Positions 34,880 through 46,428 are shown, counted from the stretch's first letter. The stretch: 64,000 bases of DNA from Ambrosia x helenae (GCA_030844895.1 CM061228.1:35464626-35528625); one strand, 5' to 3'. The notes: a model not told the origin generated them from the sequence alone. Made by a program: numbers and translations.

Positions 34880-35370
34880 CCTAATGGCAAAAGGCCACTC
34901 ATGCCTGCGAAATCAGGTTACACGAACCTGTTAAGACACGAACCTGTTAAGACACGAACACGAAACTTGTAAACACGAACACGACACGAAATCTAATCGT
35001 GTCATTTTTTTCAAACACGAACACGAACCTGTGTATAACAGGTTAACACGATAAGACACGACAAGACACGATAAGGAACACCTACTAAAATAAGTTAACA
35101 CGACAAGACACGATAAGACACGATAACACACGATAAGATACGACAAGACATGATAAGAAACACGATAAAGCACGACAAGACCTGTTAAGACACGTACACG
35201 ATAAGACACGAACACGAAACAGGTAAACACGAACACGACACAAAAATAAACAGGTCTTAACGTGTCGACCTGTTATAGACACGAAACCTGTTAAGGCCAA
35301 ACACGAAACCTATTAAAATCGTGTAGGTTCGTATCAGGTTATCGTGTTCGTGTCTAAATTGCCAGCCCTA
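34880..35370. repeat. Interspersed repeat made of AAGACACGA/CACGAACACGA words
   Basis: Dozens of degenerate copies of AAGACACGA, AACACGA and ACCTGTTAAGACACG. It ends with AATTGCCAGCCCTA, a terminus I recall for a widespread plant non-autonomous repeat (TAGGGCTGGCAATT on the minus strand). The long minus-strand ORFs here (VSCRVLSCL-like) are artefacts of the repeat. Confidence 0.65.
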
Positions 35371-35446
35371 CCCAGACCGTCACCACTTCAGAGGAAGCCA
35401 ACCATTCGAAAGCCCACTGTGGTAAAACCCTTAACTCAACCTAGAA

Positions 35447-35530
35447 ATTTTTTTTTTTTTTGCTCTAAGTGAGACTCCAACCCACAATCTCCAAATCGGA
35501 AGGTCATGAGGTTGTCATTGCACCCAACGT
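35447..35530 (-). mobile_element. Possible SINE fragment
   Basis: The minus strand has a B-box-like GGGTTGGAGTCTC followed by an A-tail (T-run 35449-35461 on plus). The A-box is poor and no target duplication was found. Confidence 0.35.
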
Positions 35531-36051
35531 TCATTGGCTAAAAAAAGAACATTGTATTTAAATAATCCAAACTATCACCTATTGGTTGCCACCATCCAAA
35601 CTTTAAAAAAACACTGTTGTCGATCTTAACTGTTAACTTATCTTACCTCAGCGGTCCTACACTAGCTACAAGTTAACTCAGCTTTTGCCGACATAGACTG
35701 CCCCATAAGGAGTCCATTTCATCAAAAGTTTGACATTTTTCAACATAAACAATCCACGTCAACAAAAACTAACTGAGTAACTTATAGTAAGTATGAAACC
35801 GTTAAGAAAAAATAAGTTAGAAGGTGAAACCATCATTAGTAATTTTGAAGGGGAGACCGGTAACAACCAATAGCTATAGCCAAAAATATTTAATCCCAAT
35901 ATTCCAAAAACAAAACAAAAAAAATAAACTATTAATAGTGAAAAAGACATCTGACTATTCAGTGATTCACCACCATCTCTTCCATTTGTACACAAACACC
36001 TTCTTCCCCCAATTCAATTCATTCCCACCTTAAACAACTCCCCCACCACAA
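35531..36051 (+). promoter_or_regulatory. SMO1 upstream region and 5' UTR
   Basis: Contains no competing gene. The last about 60 bases before the start are pyrimidine/A-rich (CTTCTTCCCCCAATTC...CCCCCACCACAA), as in plant 5' leaders. I could not place a convincing TATA box. Confidence 0.45.
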
Positions 36052-38846
36052 ATGCTGCCGTACGCCACCGTACACGCCGCCGAGACCGCCATCGGCCGCC
36101 CACTGACCACCTTAGAAACAATCTGGTTCAATTACTCCGCCACCAAATCCGATTACTTCATTTACTGCCACAACATTGTATTCCTATTCCTTGTATTCAC
36201 CCTCGTACCTCTTTTCTACGTATTCCTCGAACTCGTTCTCTCTAAATATGTTATCGGTTATAAAATCCAACCCAAAGTTAAGTCCTCGCTTGTAGATTTT
36301 ATTAATTGCTACTTGAATGTAATGCGCACCTTCATTCTTGTTGTTGGACCTCTTCAACTTGTTTCCTTCCCTTCAATTCAAGTAAGCTTCCTTTTTTTTT
36401 TATTAATTATTATTATGTTGGGTTTTCTGTTTTTAGTTTATAAGTTGAAAATGATGTTTTTATTGATTGTTTCATTTAGAATTTATTTGGGATTGTCCAG
36501 GGTTGTAAATGCACCAAATGGTTAACCGTTGTTTAATAAACGAACGAACATAAACGGACATAAACAAACAAACATTTTTTTTCAGTGTTCGTTCATTTAT
36601 TAAACGAACGAACACAAACTAACTTCTCGCAAAACGGTTCATGAACGGTTCCAGAAAGTTCATTTCGTTTGCAGCCCTAGTTTGTGTATATATTTGTTTT
36701 ATATTTTATATTTTCTAATACAAAAGTTTATTTATATTTGTTCATTTGTGTTTGTTTATGTTCATGAAATGTTAGTTTAGAAAGTTAAGTTGTTAACGAA
36801 CGGACATGAACATATTCATTTTCTTAACAAACAAACATGAACAAGAAGATCCGTTCTTTGATTGACTGTGTCTGCGGGGGCGAAGCTTGGTTCTTGAATC
36901 GGGGGGACCGGAATCAATTTTTTTCAACTGGTAATCGTTAATCGGCGGGGGCCGGACTCAACCCGGACTCAATTTACCTATAAAAATCGCAAATTTCCAC
37001 TACTACGCTAAAAAACAGGGGGGGGGGGGGGGGACCCCTGGCCCTATAAAACCTTAGCCCTTGTGTGTCTGTGTTTGTTCAGTTCGTTTACAGGCCTTGT
37101 GATCTCATTGAGAATGTCATATCATGTGTTTGATGAAAATGATTTGTGAATTTCATGAAAGTAAACCTCAATATCAAATGACTGGGGCATATGCATATGA
37201 TGTTTGTGTTGACTGTCATACCCTATAAGATCAAGTTTATGTAGAGTAATGGTTTAAAGGCAAAGAAAAAGTCAAGTATGCACTCCTGTTTATCTTTTTT
37301 TCCATTGCATATGATTGGGAATATTTTACTTGTAACTTTAAAGATTGAGGAATATTGACCGATTTACTTATTTTCGATTGTAGATGATTGGCATCCGAAC
37401 AAGCTTGCCCTTGCCGTCTCTAACAGAGATCTGTTTGCAATTGTTCGTTTATTTTCTTGTCGAGGACTACACAAATTATTGGATTCATAGATTTTTGCAT
37501 GGAAAATGGGGGTATGAAAATATCCACAAAGTTCATCATGAATACACAACACCTATAGGATATGCAGCACCGTATGCGCACTGGGCTGAGGTTTTGATTC
37601 TTGGGATTCCGTCTTTTCTTGGGCCCGCCATGGTTCCGTGCCACATGATTACATTCTGGCTGTGGATTGCTGTGAGGCAGATTGAAGCCATTGAGACTCA
37701 CAGTGGGTAAGTAAGCATGCTTTTGGTATAAAACTCTTTTAACTTTTTTGCATTACTTTTTTATGTGTGTGTTTTGTTAGCTTTTAAAATTTTGGTTATT
37801 TAATGAAATGATGATTAATAATGGATTAAACTAGGCCTGATAGAAAATAGTGTCATCTTAAATAAAGAATTGACTTTTGCCCTGATGTAAAATGATCAAA
37901 CTACTTTCTACTCAGTCCTCCCTCAACCCCACCTATGCAAACATATCATGAGTGTTTTGTTTAGATAAAGATTTTATGATATTTTTCCAAGAAACAGATA
38001 TTTTTTATGAACCGCGTTTACGGAGTAAACCAAAACTAAGGATTTGGAAACAACCTCCAAATTGGATATGTATCCAAAACTCATCCAACCTATTTATTAG
38101 TTGGAAGGGTCCATGGCCGGGTCGGTTACTAGAAATCCTAGTTTCCCATTATGCAATGTTAAGGTCTTGCCTGACCTCGCCTTTTAGGGGCATACCAAGG
38201 CCCAAGGATAGTAAAATATATATTTTTAATCAATCATTTTTTTTTCAAGTAACTCTTTATCTTTATTCAATATTGAATATGTTACAGAATACTTTATAAG
38301 AACATAGGCAAATTATTTCATCAGTACAACAAAACTACAAAGATTTTTTTTTTTTTTTTTTTAACTTGAAATACTGTTTTGCATTATGCAGGTATGATCT
38401 CCCTTGGACATTAACAAAGTTTATTCCTTTTTATGGTGGAGCTGATTACCATGATTATCATCATTATGTTGGAAGACAAAGCCAAAGTAATTTTGCATCT
38501 GTTTTCACTTATTGTGACTACATATATGGAACAGACAAGGTACTATAAACTTTCTTCATTTTATTTTTTAGTTTTATTATTTACTGATATCGTGTTTATT
38601 ATGTCATCAGGGTTATCGTTACCAGAAGAAAGTCTTGCGACAGGTAATAAGTGGTTTAATTTTTGAAAAACTCTTGGTCGAATTCATAGTCACATTTTAA
38701 GATAAATAAATTGGTTTAGTGTAGATAAATAATGACAATAATAATACCCTTTTGGTTTGATTATTCAGCTAAGAGATGGCTTGAAAAGTGATGGAACACC
38801 TAATGATGGATCACATGCTTCTGGACAAGGTATTAAATCTGACTAG
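36052..38846 (+). CDS. SMO1: Sterol C4-methyl oxidase SMO1 (4,4-dimethylsterol 4-alpha-methyl monooxygenase), 5 exons
   Basis: Di-iron ER membrane enzyme that oxidises the C4 methyl of 4,4-dimethylsterols (24-methylenecycloartanol type) in phytosterol synthesis, working with a C4 decarboxylase and a ketoreductase. Exons by GT-AG and frame: 36052-36381, 37384-37706, 38392-38539, 38611-38643, 38769-38846; 912 nt, 303 codons, close to the roughly 300 of Arabidopsis SMO1. The start MLPYATVHAAETAIGRPL matches the family N-terminus. The hydroxylase His boxes are present: HRFLH and HKVHH in exon 2, HDYHH in exon 3. N-terminal hydrophobic segments lie at about residues 40-65 and 90-108. The last exon reads to TAG at 38844 as GQGIKSD, without an obvious dilysine ER signal. 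A splice at CAAG/GTATT there is an alternative. No disruption is seen, so it is probably functional. Confidence 0.93.
36500..36860. repeat. Intron-1 repeat rich in AACGAACGAACATAAAC
   Basis: In SMO1 intron 1. Forward and reversed copies of AAACGAACGAACA and GTTCGTTCATTTATT form an imperfect inverted repeat, as in small non-autonomous DNA elements. Confidence 0.55.
36875..37040 (+). repeat. Short interspersed repeat R1, copy 2 (in SMO1 intron 1)
   Basis: Second copy of the 34366-34514 family, ending in a longer G-run (37018-37033). It sits in the 1-kb first intron in the same orientation as the gene. Confidence 0.75.
38344..38362. repeat. T-run before SMO1 exon 3
   Basis: 19 T just upstream of the exon-3 acceptor. 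It forms part of the pyrimidine-rich region. Confidence 0.85.
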
Positions 38847-38939
38847 CCATGAATACAAAATGCCCCCTTGTTTATTCATATCAACTTTACCATTTTATGT
38901 TTAGTTTTTTAAATTTAAATCATTCACTTGTGCACCTTA

Positions 38940-38941
<2 letters not shown>

Positions 38942-38983
<42 letters not shown>
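38942..38983. repeat. 42-bp poly-T tract
   Basis: Pure T-run about 100 bases after the SMO1 stop, within or just past the 3' UTR. It may be a reversed retroposon tail or simple expansion. Confidence 0.9.
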
Positions 38984-38987
<4 letters not shown>

Positions 38988-40989
38988 CCCTTGTAACTAT
39001 ACTATGTTTATATATCCCGTATTCGCAGTTATAATGTTTTTTATTATTATTTTTTTAACTACATGACCTGCCTATAGTGATGTTTAGTTTGTTTCTATTC
39101 CTTTTACTTCAAGCAATTTTGATCTTTTCATGTCCTTTTTCGCACAAGTAAAATGCAATTTGGACAAATTGTGCAAAAGCAAGATGCCACTTTTGACCAA
39201 ACTTGTCTAGTCGTGTAAAATATGTTGCTTTATTGTTTGTTTGGAGAAACGTGTTTAATTCTTTCAATGCATGCCATAGTCATGTAATTTTTGTTGTTTT
39301 CGGTTGCTGAAAACGTAATTGTTAGATTGCTGCTGGTTCTTCACTTCTTCTAGGCGAGTACTATTTATAAATTTAATGCAATTTCGCACCATCTTTATGA
39401 CTTTTGTGCTTTGTGAATTGCCTCCCAATATGCAATGAAACACGGTAAGTAGGATATTTGCAAAATGACGCCTCATGCACGTTTGATTCCCTAGACGATC
39501 AATCAGGGAAAGTATGTGCATCTATCCGGTGAGGCGAAGGGGTAATGAGGGAGAGGGTTGTGCGCAACCATCAATATATATGTTAATATAAAACACCTTG
39601 CATACGTGAGGCTCTACACGTAGATGTGACAAGTACACTATAACGAAAATTGGAGAGGGATATTTATAGGCCGTAAGACACCTTTCAAACAAGTGCGAAT
39701 TTTGTCCTGATACCCTTTCGAATGCATCATTAGAAGCTCTAAACTTACAAGACAAAGAGTCACTTGTTACAAACAAAAACACATAACATTAGACGCATCC
39801 TGATGGACCATCTACTTGTAACTTGAACTAAATCTCAAATGTAGCAAAGTGATTCATCAAACACATAACATAAACTACTATCTTTATTAGTTTACCATCT
39901 TATAAACATAACAAGTTTGCATAGTGTTTAGGTATAACAAACACATCAGAAAATGTTGTATCATTAATCAGTAAACTAAATCACTTCCATCATTCTTCTT
40001 ATGAACAACAAAACCAGCTTCCGTCATTTTTGACGGTATTGATAATATCAGTTCTATACCAATTGTAAAACCGCGTCACATACCTAGTCTTATACCCGTC
40101 AGGAATTTGTTGGAAAAATACTCTTCAAGTATCGCCGTATTGGGTATACTCACTAGTTTGTTTGAAATTAGTTGTTGATACTTTAGATTTTCAAATACAT
40201 TTCTCACTACTTTAATTTTATACACCTTTATTACCCACATAAATTAGAATTATAAAACTTTGCTTTTGACACATTATCCCAGGTAGATCTAACTCTTTTA
40301 TTTTAGGCCTTGAGGTATACTTTAGCATTCCTTAACTCCATTTAGATGACACATCACCATTTTTTCCTATTTCATTCCATCTCAACCTAAGGAAATTGTT
40401 TAATCCCCTTAACTTCACCAAAAAAAAATATATATATTTTTAGTGAATTTTGGTTTAGAAAAGAAAAAATAATTAAATCCAGACTTTTAACATTCGATGA
40501 ACATGTTAACTAACCCCTTTAACGCATCCCTTAACACAAGGAGAGAGTGGTATGCAATGCAAGTTAACATGTCATGTTACCTTTAACACCATAGATGGTA
40601 TTGCATATGCCCCTTTTGGTTTTTTACCAATACTGAGAATAAGATATAAATCTCATTTAGGCGTTAATAATGTTCTAGTCCCAGCCAGCTCACTTCTGAG
40701 CCCAATCCATTGTGCAGCCTAATGACTAGTGTAGTTCTATAATATTTTGGGCCCAACATATTAAAAGAAGTTGAAAAAACAAATAAATTAGTTAAATAAC
40801 TAATTAAAATATATCATTGATAGTTCTGTTTTAGGTTAATATGAAGAAACTATGTAAACAAAAAAAGTGTGTTCAATGGTGGTTATATCACATACTAAGT
40901 GTGTTCTAACAAAAGATAGTGATTCAAGGCCATATATAATAATTAATAAAGGATGTTTTAAAACTTTTACAGTGACTATTGTTAAACAA
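38984..40989. other. Intergenic, no gene recognised
   Basis: Only short shadow ORFs on the minus strand (39264-39521, 39522-39782) without recognisable domains. Confidence 0.5.
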
Positions 40990-41570
40990 CTAGTATGTCG
41001 CGGGGCGTAAAACCATACCGAGTAGTACCAATGTCACATCACCGTCAGCAACCAACAAAAAGCTCGTAAAGGTAAAATAAATACAAAAAAAGAAAAAAAA
41101 CCGAATGAAAAGAAGGCGTAAAATCGTTGAACCACGCATGCTCGTTACGACGTGTTAATGCCAAAGGCGTAAAATCGATGACCTTTAACACATATGGTTA
41201 ATGTGAAGTAACTAAGTCGGTCCAGGACCCGAGCGTTGTGACGAACTTATCAAACGGAGAAAAATAAATGCGTTGCGACGTATCTGCCAAACTGGAAAAA
41301 ATAGACGAAAAAATGTTGAACCACACGTGCACGGTGCAACATGTTAACTCGCAAAATTTAGAACGAAACTTAAAGCGAAAAAATTACGAAAGATGAAAAT
41401 TATGTGGGACCAAAGTTGAAGCAAAACAGTGTTAGGGTTAAATTGTAAAAGATGAAAATCTTTGGTTAAAAGTAAAAAAAAAAATGATAAGTTTTGGATT
41501 AAAAGTGAAAAATCGAAATTGCTAGTGTTAAATTGTAAAATATGAAAATATTTGTGTTAAAAAAAAAAAC
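40990..41570. repeat. Dispersed-repeat-like stretch, possible Helitron end at 40990
   Basis: Begins A-CTAG-T next to TATGTCGCGGGGCG on the plus strand, which resembles a reversed Helitron 3' end but without a clean hairpin. It then holds repeated units AAATTGTAAAAGATGAAAAT and TTTGGTTAAAAGT (41430-41590). No protein coding. Confidence 0.35.
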
Positions 41571-41911
41571 CTTTTGGTTAAAAGTCTAACATCAAAATTT
41601 TCTTTAAATATAAATAAACATGCTTTAGGTGTTTGTACAATGTGGTACAAACAAAATTGCATAAAAAGGTTGTCAATTGTATATATTTATAATTATAATT
41701 ATAATGTTAGAGGTCGGGGGTCACCGGATTTTGGTAGGGGTATCCTACTACCACCATGATAACATCGCCGATGGTGGTAGGTGTAGAGGTAGGTATCGTT
41801 TCGGGTTCCAGACAACAGTCACATTTCTCATTTTCAAGTTTAACCCCCCCCCCCCCCGACCCACATCATTCAACAGTTACCTCGAAAATATTTTTTTACC
41901 GATTTAACACT

Positions 41912-41920
41912 CTATATAAA
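41912..41920 (+). promoter_or_regulatory. TATA box upstream of the 152-codon ORF
   Basis: CTATATAAA, 77 bases before the ATG at 41997, followed by a plausible A/C-rich leader. Confidence 0.55.
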
Positions 41921-41996
41921 CCATTTTATCATCTTTATACAAACCACACCATCATATTTAAACCATTTCGTTAAATTTCTCCGTATTTTATTTTAA

Positions 41997-42455
41997 ATGG
42001 GTTGTGGTGATTTGTTTTCGCTTGAACCAACGGGATCTTCATACCGTCAACGATCATCCTGTCGTTGTGCAAACTGTCTACCTACAAAACCCCTGACTAC
42101 AAACTCACCAACTACAAACCCTCCAAAGTTTGAAGTTTATCATCCACAGCATCCTGGAGATTCGACTGTGGAGGAGTTGAATTATGTTTATGGTTATACA
42201 ATGGCTCTATTACAACTAGGTGTAATACGAATCGGAGACGTTGTTACAGTGCCAATGTGTTACACTCCCACAGTGCCAAATATTCCAAGTAGGGTTGAAA
42301 GTTACGAAACTGATCCCTTGGCCGAATACGTAATGGATTTGGATGAGGAAATGGTTTATTCGTCATCTAAAAGCTCTGGATACCAATCCGAGAAGGTGGA
42401 CAAGCATGATAGTGATCGTGACTGCCTGTTGCCCGATTCCCTCTTTGGTTATTGA
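41997..42455 (+). CDS. Hypothetical protein, 152 residues, unknown family
   Basis: I do not recognise this protein. It has a good plant start context (AAATGG), a TATA box 77 bases upstream and an uninterrupted frame with balanced composition. It begins MGCGDLF, which would allow N-myristoylation at Gly2 and acylation at Cys3; that is inference. A Cys cluster CRCANC lies at about residues 22-27, then a Thr/Pro-rich linker. A core with hydrophobic residues follows (GYTMALLQLGVIRIGDVVTVPM, broken here only for reference, about residues 65-87). The tail is acidic and Ser-rich (VMDLDEEMVYSSSKSSGY). About 140 bases after the stop lies a 15-A tract (42597-42611), as in a retroposed transcript. It may be a lineage-specific gene, a retrocopy or a fortuitous ORF. 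Confidence 0.5.
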   Translation: MGCGDLFSLEPTGSSYRQRSSCRCANCLPTKPLTTNSPTTNPPKFEVYHPQHPGDSTVEELNYVYGYTMALLQLGVIRIGDVVTVPMCYTPTVPNIPSRVESYETDPLAEYVMDLDEEMVYSSSKSSGYQSEKVDKHDSDRDCLLPDSLFGY

Positions 42456-42596
42456 TTAATGTAATCATGTGTTTAAGCGTCTAGTTAGTTATCTATTAAT
42501 TTAAATTTTATATATGTAATAGTTTAAATTTTAGGTATGTAGTAACTTAAATTTTAGTTACTCTTAAATTAAATGTCTATTTTATTTAACAAAGTT

Positions 42597-42622
42597 AAAA
42601 AAAAAAAAAACACACACACACA
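42597..42622. repeat. Poly-A followed by (CA)n
   Basis: An A-run then ACACACACAC, downstream of the 152-codon ORF. Confidence 0.85.
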
Positions 42623-43363
42623 CTTTAGGGTAGTGTTGCCTTCAATTTTGTGCTTCAGGGTTGTGAATTGTTGAAGTGACGTGACAGTGCAGGATTGGTG
42701 GAAATCATGGAAGTTCAGTGGAGTTCAGGATAGCGCCCCTTCCCTTTATATAACTGTAATAACGCATATAATATTTGCCAAATTTGTTCAAGCTAAGCAA
42801 GTAGGTTGAATAATTTACAAGTATTATTTGATGAATAACTATATTAGGGGGATTGAATTGCTTGTTTTAACAAACCTTGTCACACACTCAATGCCCCAGG
42901 TTCAATAAACAAAGAACAATTTTTTAGTAGAAATAAAAACGTACTCTAGATAACTCCCTTACTTCAGGATCCGACTAAAGCAATTGCACACACGTTCCCA
43001 ACTTCAGGATCTATATGATACACATGACGAATTAGCCCACCATCCGCTTTAGCGCCTCACCGACATCCCCCAGCGCCAACATCAACCCTTTGTCGTACCA
43101 ACCTCAAGTCCCATTCCATCCTTTTCTCTCTTGTTCGGGCGTTTCTAGCCCTAGGTATGCTTAAGATCCCAACTCCCACAATCTCAACCCCTTAACAGCT
43201 TGAGGATTAGTAGGGCGTTTAATGGGCAGTATGTGACTACGATTAAAATTTGAACTAGTTTAAATATAAACTAGACAACACTCAATTAATATTTGCAGTA
43301 TAATTATAACTACGTTTGAGTATGTGACAAACTTTGCAAGTAGAAAACAAATTGTGTTAAAGA
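42623..43363. other. Intergenic, no gene recognised
   Basis: A TATATAA box at about 42742 is not followed by an ORF. No repeats could be paired. Confidence 0.5.
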
Positions 43364-44030
43364 TGTTGAAGGATGTGATCCACTCCGGTTTGGCCCAAAA
43401 GGTAAGGATTGTGTTACTAAACTTGGATCTTTTGTAATCAACTAAAAAGACTTTTATTCAAGAACAGAATAAGACTATTACAAAAGATACAAAGACAATC
43501 TGGCTATCTAACCCAACATATGTATAACAACATACAGATTCAATCAACAAATCAAACAACTCAATTCTAATCAACAAATCTCTACATAGATATTCTAGAC
43601 TAGATTATAACCCTGAATATTAGCAGATCTGAGTTAGATTTGATAATATCAACCAAAGGCTCAACATTCGCCTGAAAACCTAAAGACTACAAAGATGAGT
43701 GAGTAAAGATTCAGGGAGAAAAAGAAAGCTCTGAAAACAAATCAAGTAAATGAATGATAAACTATCTTCTAGGGTTATTATTATATATAGCTGGACCACC
43801 GACATAATAAACACCAGATGGGATAATAGTATGAGCCCAATAACGAAACAAATACCGCATTGGTCCATCTTCCTTTTCTTCAATTGGGCCGGTCCTAAAC
43901 TCTCTTAACTCTTAAACAGGGCCAGTCCACATTACCTCAAATATAACACATTAAACAAACAAATGTATTAGTGCATCAAATATATATGATATGAAGTATT
44001 AAATTGAATATTGTCTTATTATTTTTAACA
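43364..44030 (-). repeat. 3' LTR of Copia-2 (667 bp)
   Basis: TGTTGAAGGATG...TTTTTAACA on the plus strand. A minus-strand TATA box lies near 43783-43791. The purine tract (minus ACTAGGGAA) follows at 44031-44040. No second LTR is in the window to confirm the borders. Confidence 0.65.
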
Positions 44031-44059
44031 TTCCCTAGTTTAATACTTTAAATGGGTCA

Positions 44060-44640
44060 AACATGTTTAGAACTTTACAAAGTTCTTCATGTTATGCAGG
44101 AAACAAACCCTTAGTTAGAACATCAACAACTTGATTTACTAAATCAATATTCTCAGTTTTAACAAAACCCTTTGTAATTTGATCTCCTAGAAAAAAAAAT
44201 AATCAATCTCAAAATGCTTTGTTTTGTTATGGTAAACAGGATTTGCAGCTATGGATACTGCAGTTGTATTATCACAAAACAATTTTATTGGAAGTTTGAC
44301 AAACACACTTAACTCCTTTCAGAGATAAGTTAACCATATGAGTTCACAAGTAGCAACACACATTGCCCTAAACCCAGCTTTAGCTGAGGATCTAGAAACA
44401 ACAGACTGTTTTTTTACTTTTCCAAGAAATCAATGAGTTTCCTAAAAACACATAATATCATGGCACAAATTTTCTTGTTTCAAGACATTTTCCCCAATCT
44501 GAATCCGAATAAGCAACACGAATATTATCAGTATAACTAAGATCCCTTTTCCAGGTGACCATTTTAGATATCTAAGTAATCTTAATGTTATTTTCATGTG
44601 GCCATTAGTTGGTTTATGCATAAACTGACTTAAAAAATGT
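44060..44640 (-). pseudogene. Copia-2 RNase H remnant
   Basis: Fragments such as IRVAYSDSDWGK and later QSILRL-like pieces in shifting frames mark the Copia RNase H. Stops are frequent. Confidence 0.65.
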
Positions 44641-44915
44641 ACTGCATAGGCAATATCAGGTCTAGTGTTTATGCAATGTGTAGTCTAGTGTGTGACAAAT
44701 TATCAACTTACCAATTAGTTTTTGATAACCAGTAATACTTGATAAAGCATCATTGTTTACTTTATAAAGAGTAGTAAGAATATGACTATGTTCTATGGGA
44801 ATGTAACAGGTTTGCACTAGTTAGACCATATTCAGCAAGCAGTTCAAGACAATAATTTGTTTAGGATAACACATCCCATTATCTGTTTTAACAATTTTAA
44901 CACCTAAGAAATATT

Positions 44916-45257
44916 TTAGTTCCTAAGATCTTTTATTAAAAAACTTGTTCTAAGACTCTCTTTAATTCTGGTTATTTCATCAACATCATTTCCAGTAATG
45001 ACAATATCAACTACATAGACTAACAAAAAAAAAATAACCAAAGCATTTGAGACTTTTAGAAACAAAGAGTTGTCACATTTATTTTGAATAAATCCTAAAT
45101 CAGTCAACACATGTACAAGTTTTTCATTCCACATTCTTGGTGCTTGTTTTAATGTATACAAAAACCGTTTTAACTTGCACACCCTTTTTTCATCTTGAGA
45201 ATAATATCCATCAGGCAAGGACATGTATACATCTTCATTTAAACTACCATATAAGAA
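44916..45257 (-). pseudogene. Copia-2 reverse transcriptase fragment with altered catalytic box
   Basis: Encodes SLPDGYYSQDEKRVCKL, LKQAPRMWNEKL, then LLVYVVDIVITGND. The Copia catalytic YVDD is YVVD here, so a metal-binding Asp is lost. Upstream the frame (AFLYGSLNEDVYM) is cut at 45257 by a 396-bp insertion and resumes at 45654. It cannot be active. Confidence 0.85.
45247..45257. repeat. 11-bp target duplication CCATATAAGAA, left
   Basis: Repeated at 45654-45664 on the other side of the insertion. The RT reading frame (NAFLYG) is itself duplicated there. Confidence 0.85.
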
Positions 45258-45653
45258 GGGTCAAGTTATTCTACACAGTGTAACAAAAATGAGAAGGGTG
45301 AGAAGGATACAAAAAACACAATAGATCAGGAAATATGATACAATGAGTCGCAACATATAACATAATGGCAAAAAGTATAACACAATGCTAAAGAAAAAAA
45401 GACACAATGAATCGTAAAAATGACACAATGATGAAAATAAGAAAAAGACACAATGCTACATAAAAGACACAATGATATAACGTAAATTCTAAAAACTACA
45501 AGCTAAAAATCCAAGAAAGCGAAAACCTAAAAACTAATATCGTAGGGTTCGATGAGACGATTCCAATGCTGCTTGAAGGAGTTCAATCGGAGTCCGTTTG
45601 ATACCCTTCCTACGACTTCCTATTTTTATTTTACTATGTGTTTGATCCTAACC
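45258..45653. mobile_element. MITE (396 bp) inserted in Copia-2 RT, internal GACACAATG repeats
   Basis: Flanked by an 11-bp duplication. Its ends (GGGTCAAGTTATTC and, reversed, TTAGGATCAAACACAT) are weakly inverted. The interior at 45330-45480 has about seven copies of an ACACAATG word in a purine-rich context. An 11-bp duplication is near the 9-11 bp of Mutator-like elements; class assignment is tentative. No coding. Confidence 0.7.
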
Positions 45654-46260
45654 CATATAAGAAAGCATTGCTGGCATCTTATTTAAACAATTTCCAATTA
45701 TTTTGAATAGCTAGGGATAAAATACACCTAATTGTTACATGTTTTACCACAGGAGAAAAGGTCTCCTTAAAATCAATTCCATGTTTTTTACTATACCCTC
45801 TAGCTACTAACCTAGATTTCTATCTTTCTATTTTTCCTGTTGACTTGTATTTGACTTTATATTCCCACTTACAGCCTACAACACTTCTACCGTTAGGCAG
45901 TTCAACAAGCTCCCATGTATCATTTTTATGGAGAGCTTCAATTTCTTCATTCATGGGTGTTACCCAATTAGGATCACTAGCAGCTCATTGAATGAAACAT
46001 GTTCATGACTTTTGTTTGAAGAAGCAATAAATCACTTATACTCACATGATAACCTAGAGTAATTAACAACTCTTTCTATGCAATATTTTATCTTTCCATC
46101 TAGGACATAATCCTTTAAGTTCTTAGGTAACACAGACTCCCTAGCTGACCTTCTAGAGATAGTTTTCCCTATTTGTTGATCATTGGTGGTTCCCTCAGAT
46201 ATTATTTCACTTGTGTTGTCATTTTCAGGTGTCACACACTCAACCCTATCAAAATCCCTA
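45654..46260 (-). pseudogene. Copia-2 RT start and integrase-RT linker
   Basis: Contains the RT beginning (HGSLLNCL then TVEVL, IKSNTSQ) and, at 46235-46032, a linker with SRRSARESVLPKNLKDYVLDG, the typical Ser/Arg-rich stretch before Copia RT. Multiple stops. Confidence 0.65.
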
Positions 46261-46428
46261 CCTTATAACTGGGCTGGTGAGTTTCAACCATACCTTCTAG
46301 TATAGAATTAGGAAATTTTGATTGCTGAGACCTATGTGTATTTGAATCAACACTTTCTGAACCATTTTTTTCTCATCAATGGGATCTTCAGGTTGTCATT
46401 GCTCAATGTTTTAAAAAAGGGTGGGTGA

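Larger units (their letters stand above)
43364..46428 (-). mobile_element. Copia-2: 3' LTR and decayed 3' half of pol
   Basis: The minus-strand element keeps its 3' LTR (43364-44030), purine-rich tract, RNase H, RT and the linker before RT. Integrase, protease, gag and the 5' LTR are gone. Its left side in element order is cut at 46428 by a Ty3-type LTR. Many stops and frameshifts make it the most decayed Copia of the window. Confidence 0.8.

Noticed and set aside
34931..35300. Long Cys/Val/Ser-rich minus-strand ORFs that look like a membrane protein
   Set aside because: They are read from the ACACGA-word repeat; several frames give similar low-complexity peptides.
36052..36525. Single 157-codon SMO-like gene
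   Set aside because: Translation past 36381 leaves the SMO family. The GTAAG donor there and the four downstream exons show that it is exon 1 plus intron.
42740..42755. TATATAA box as a gene promoter
   Set aside because: No ORF or leader follows within 600 bases.
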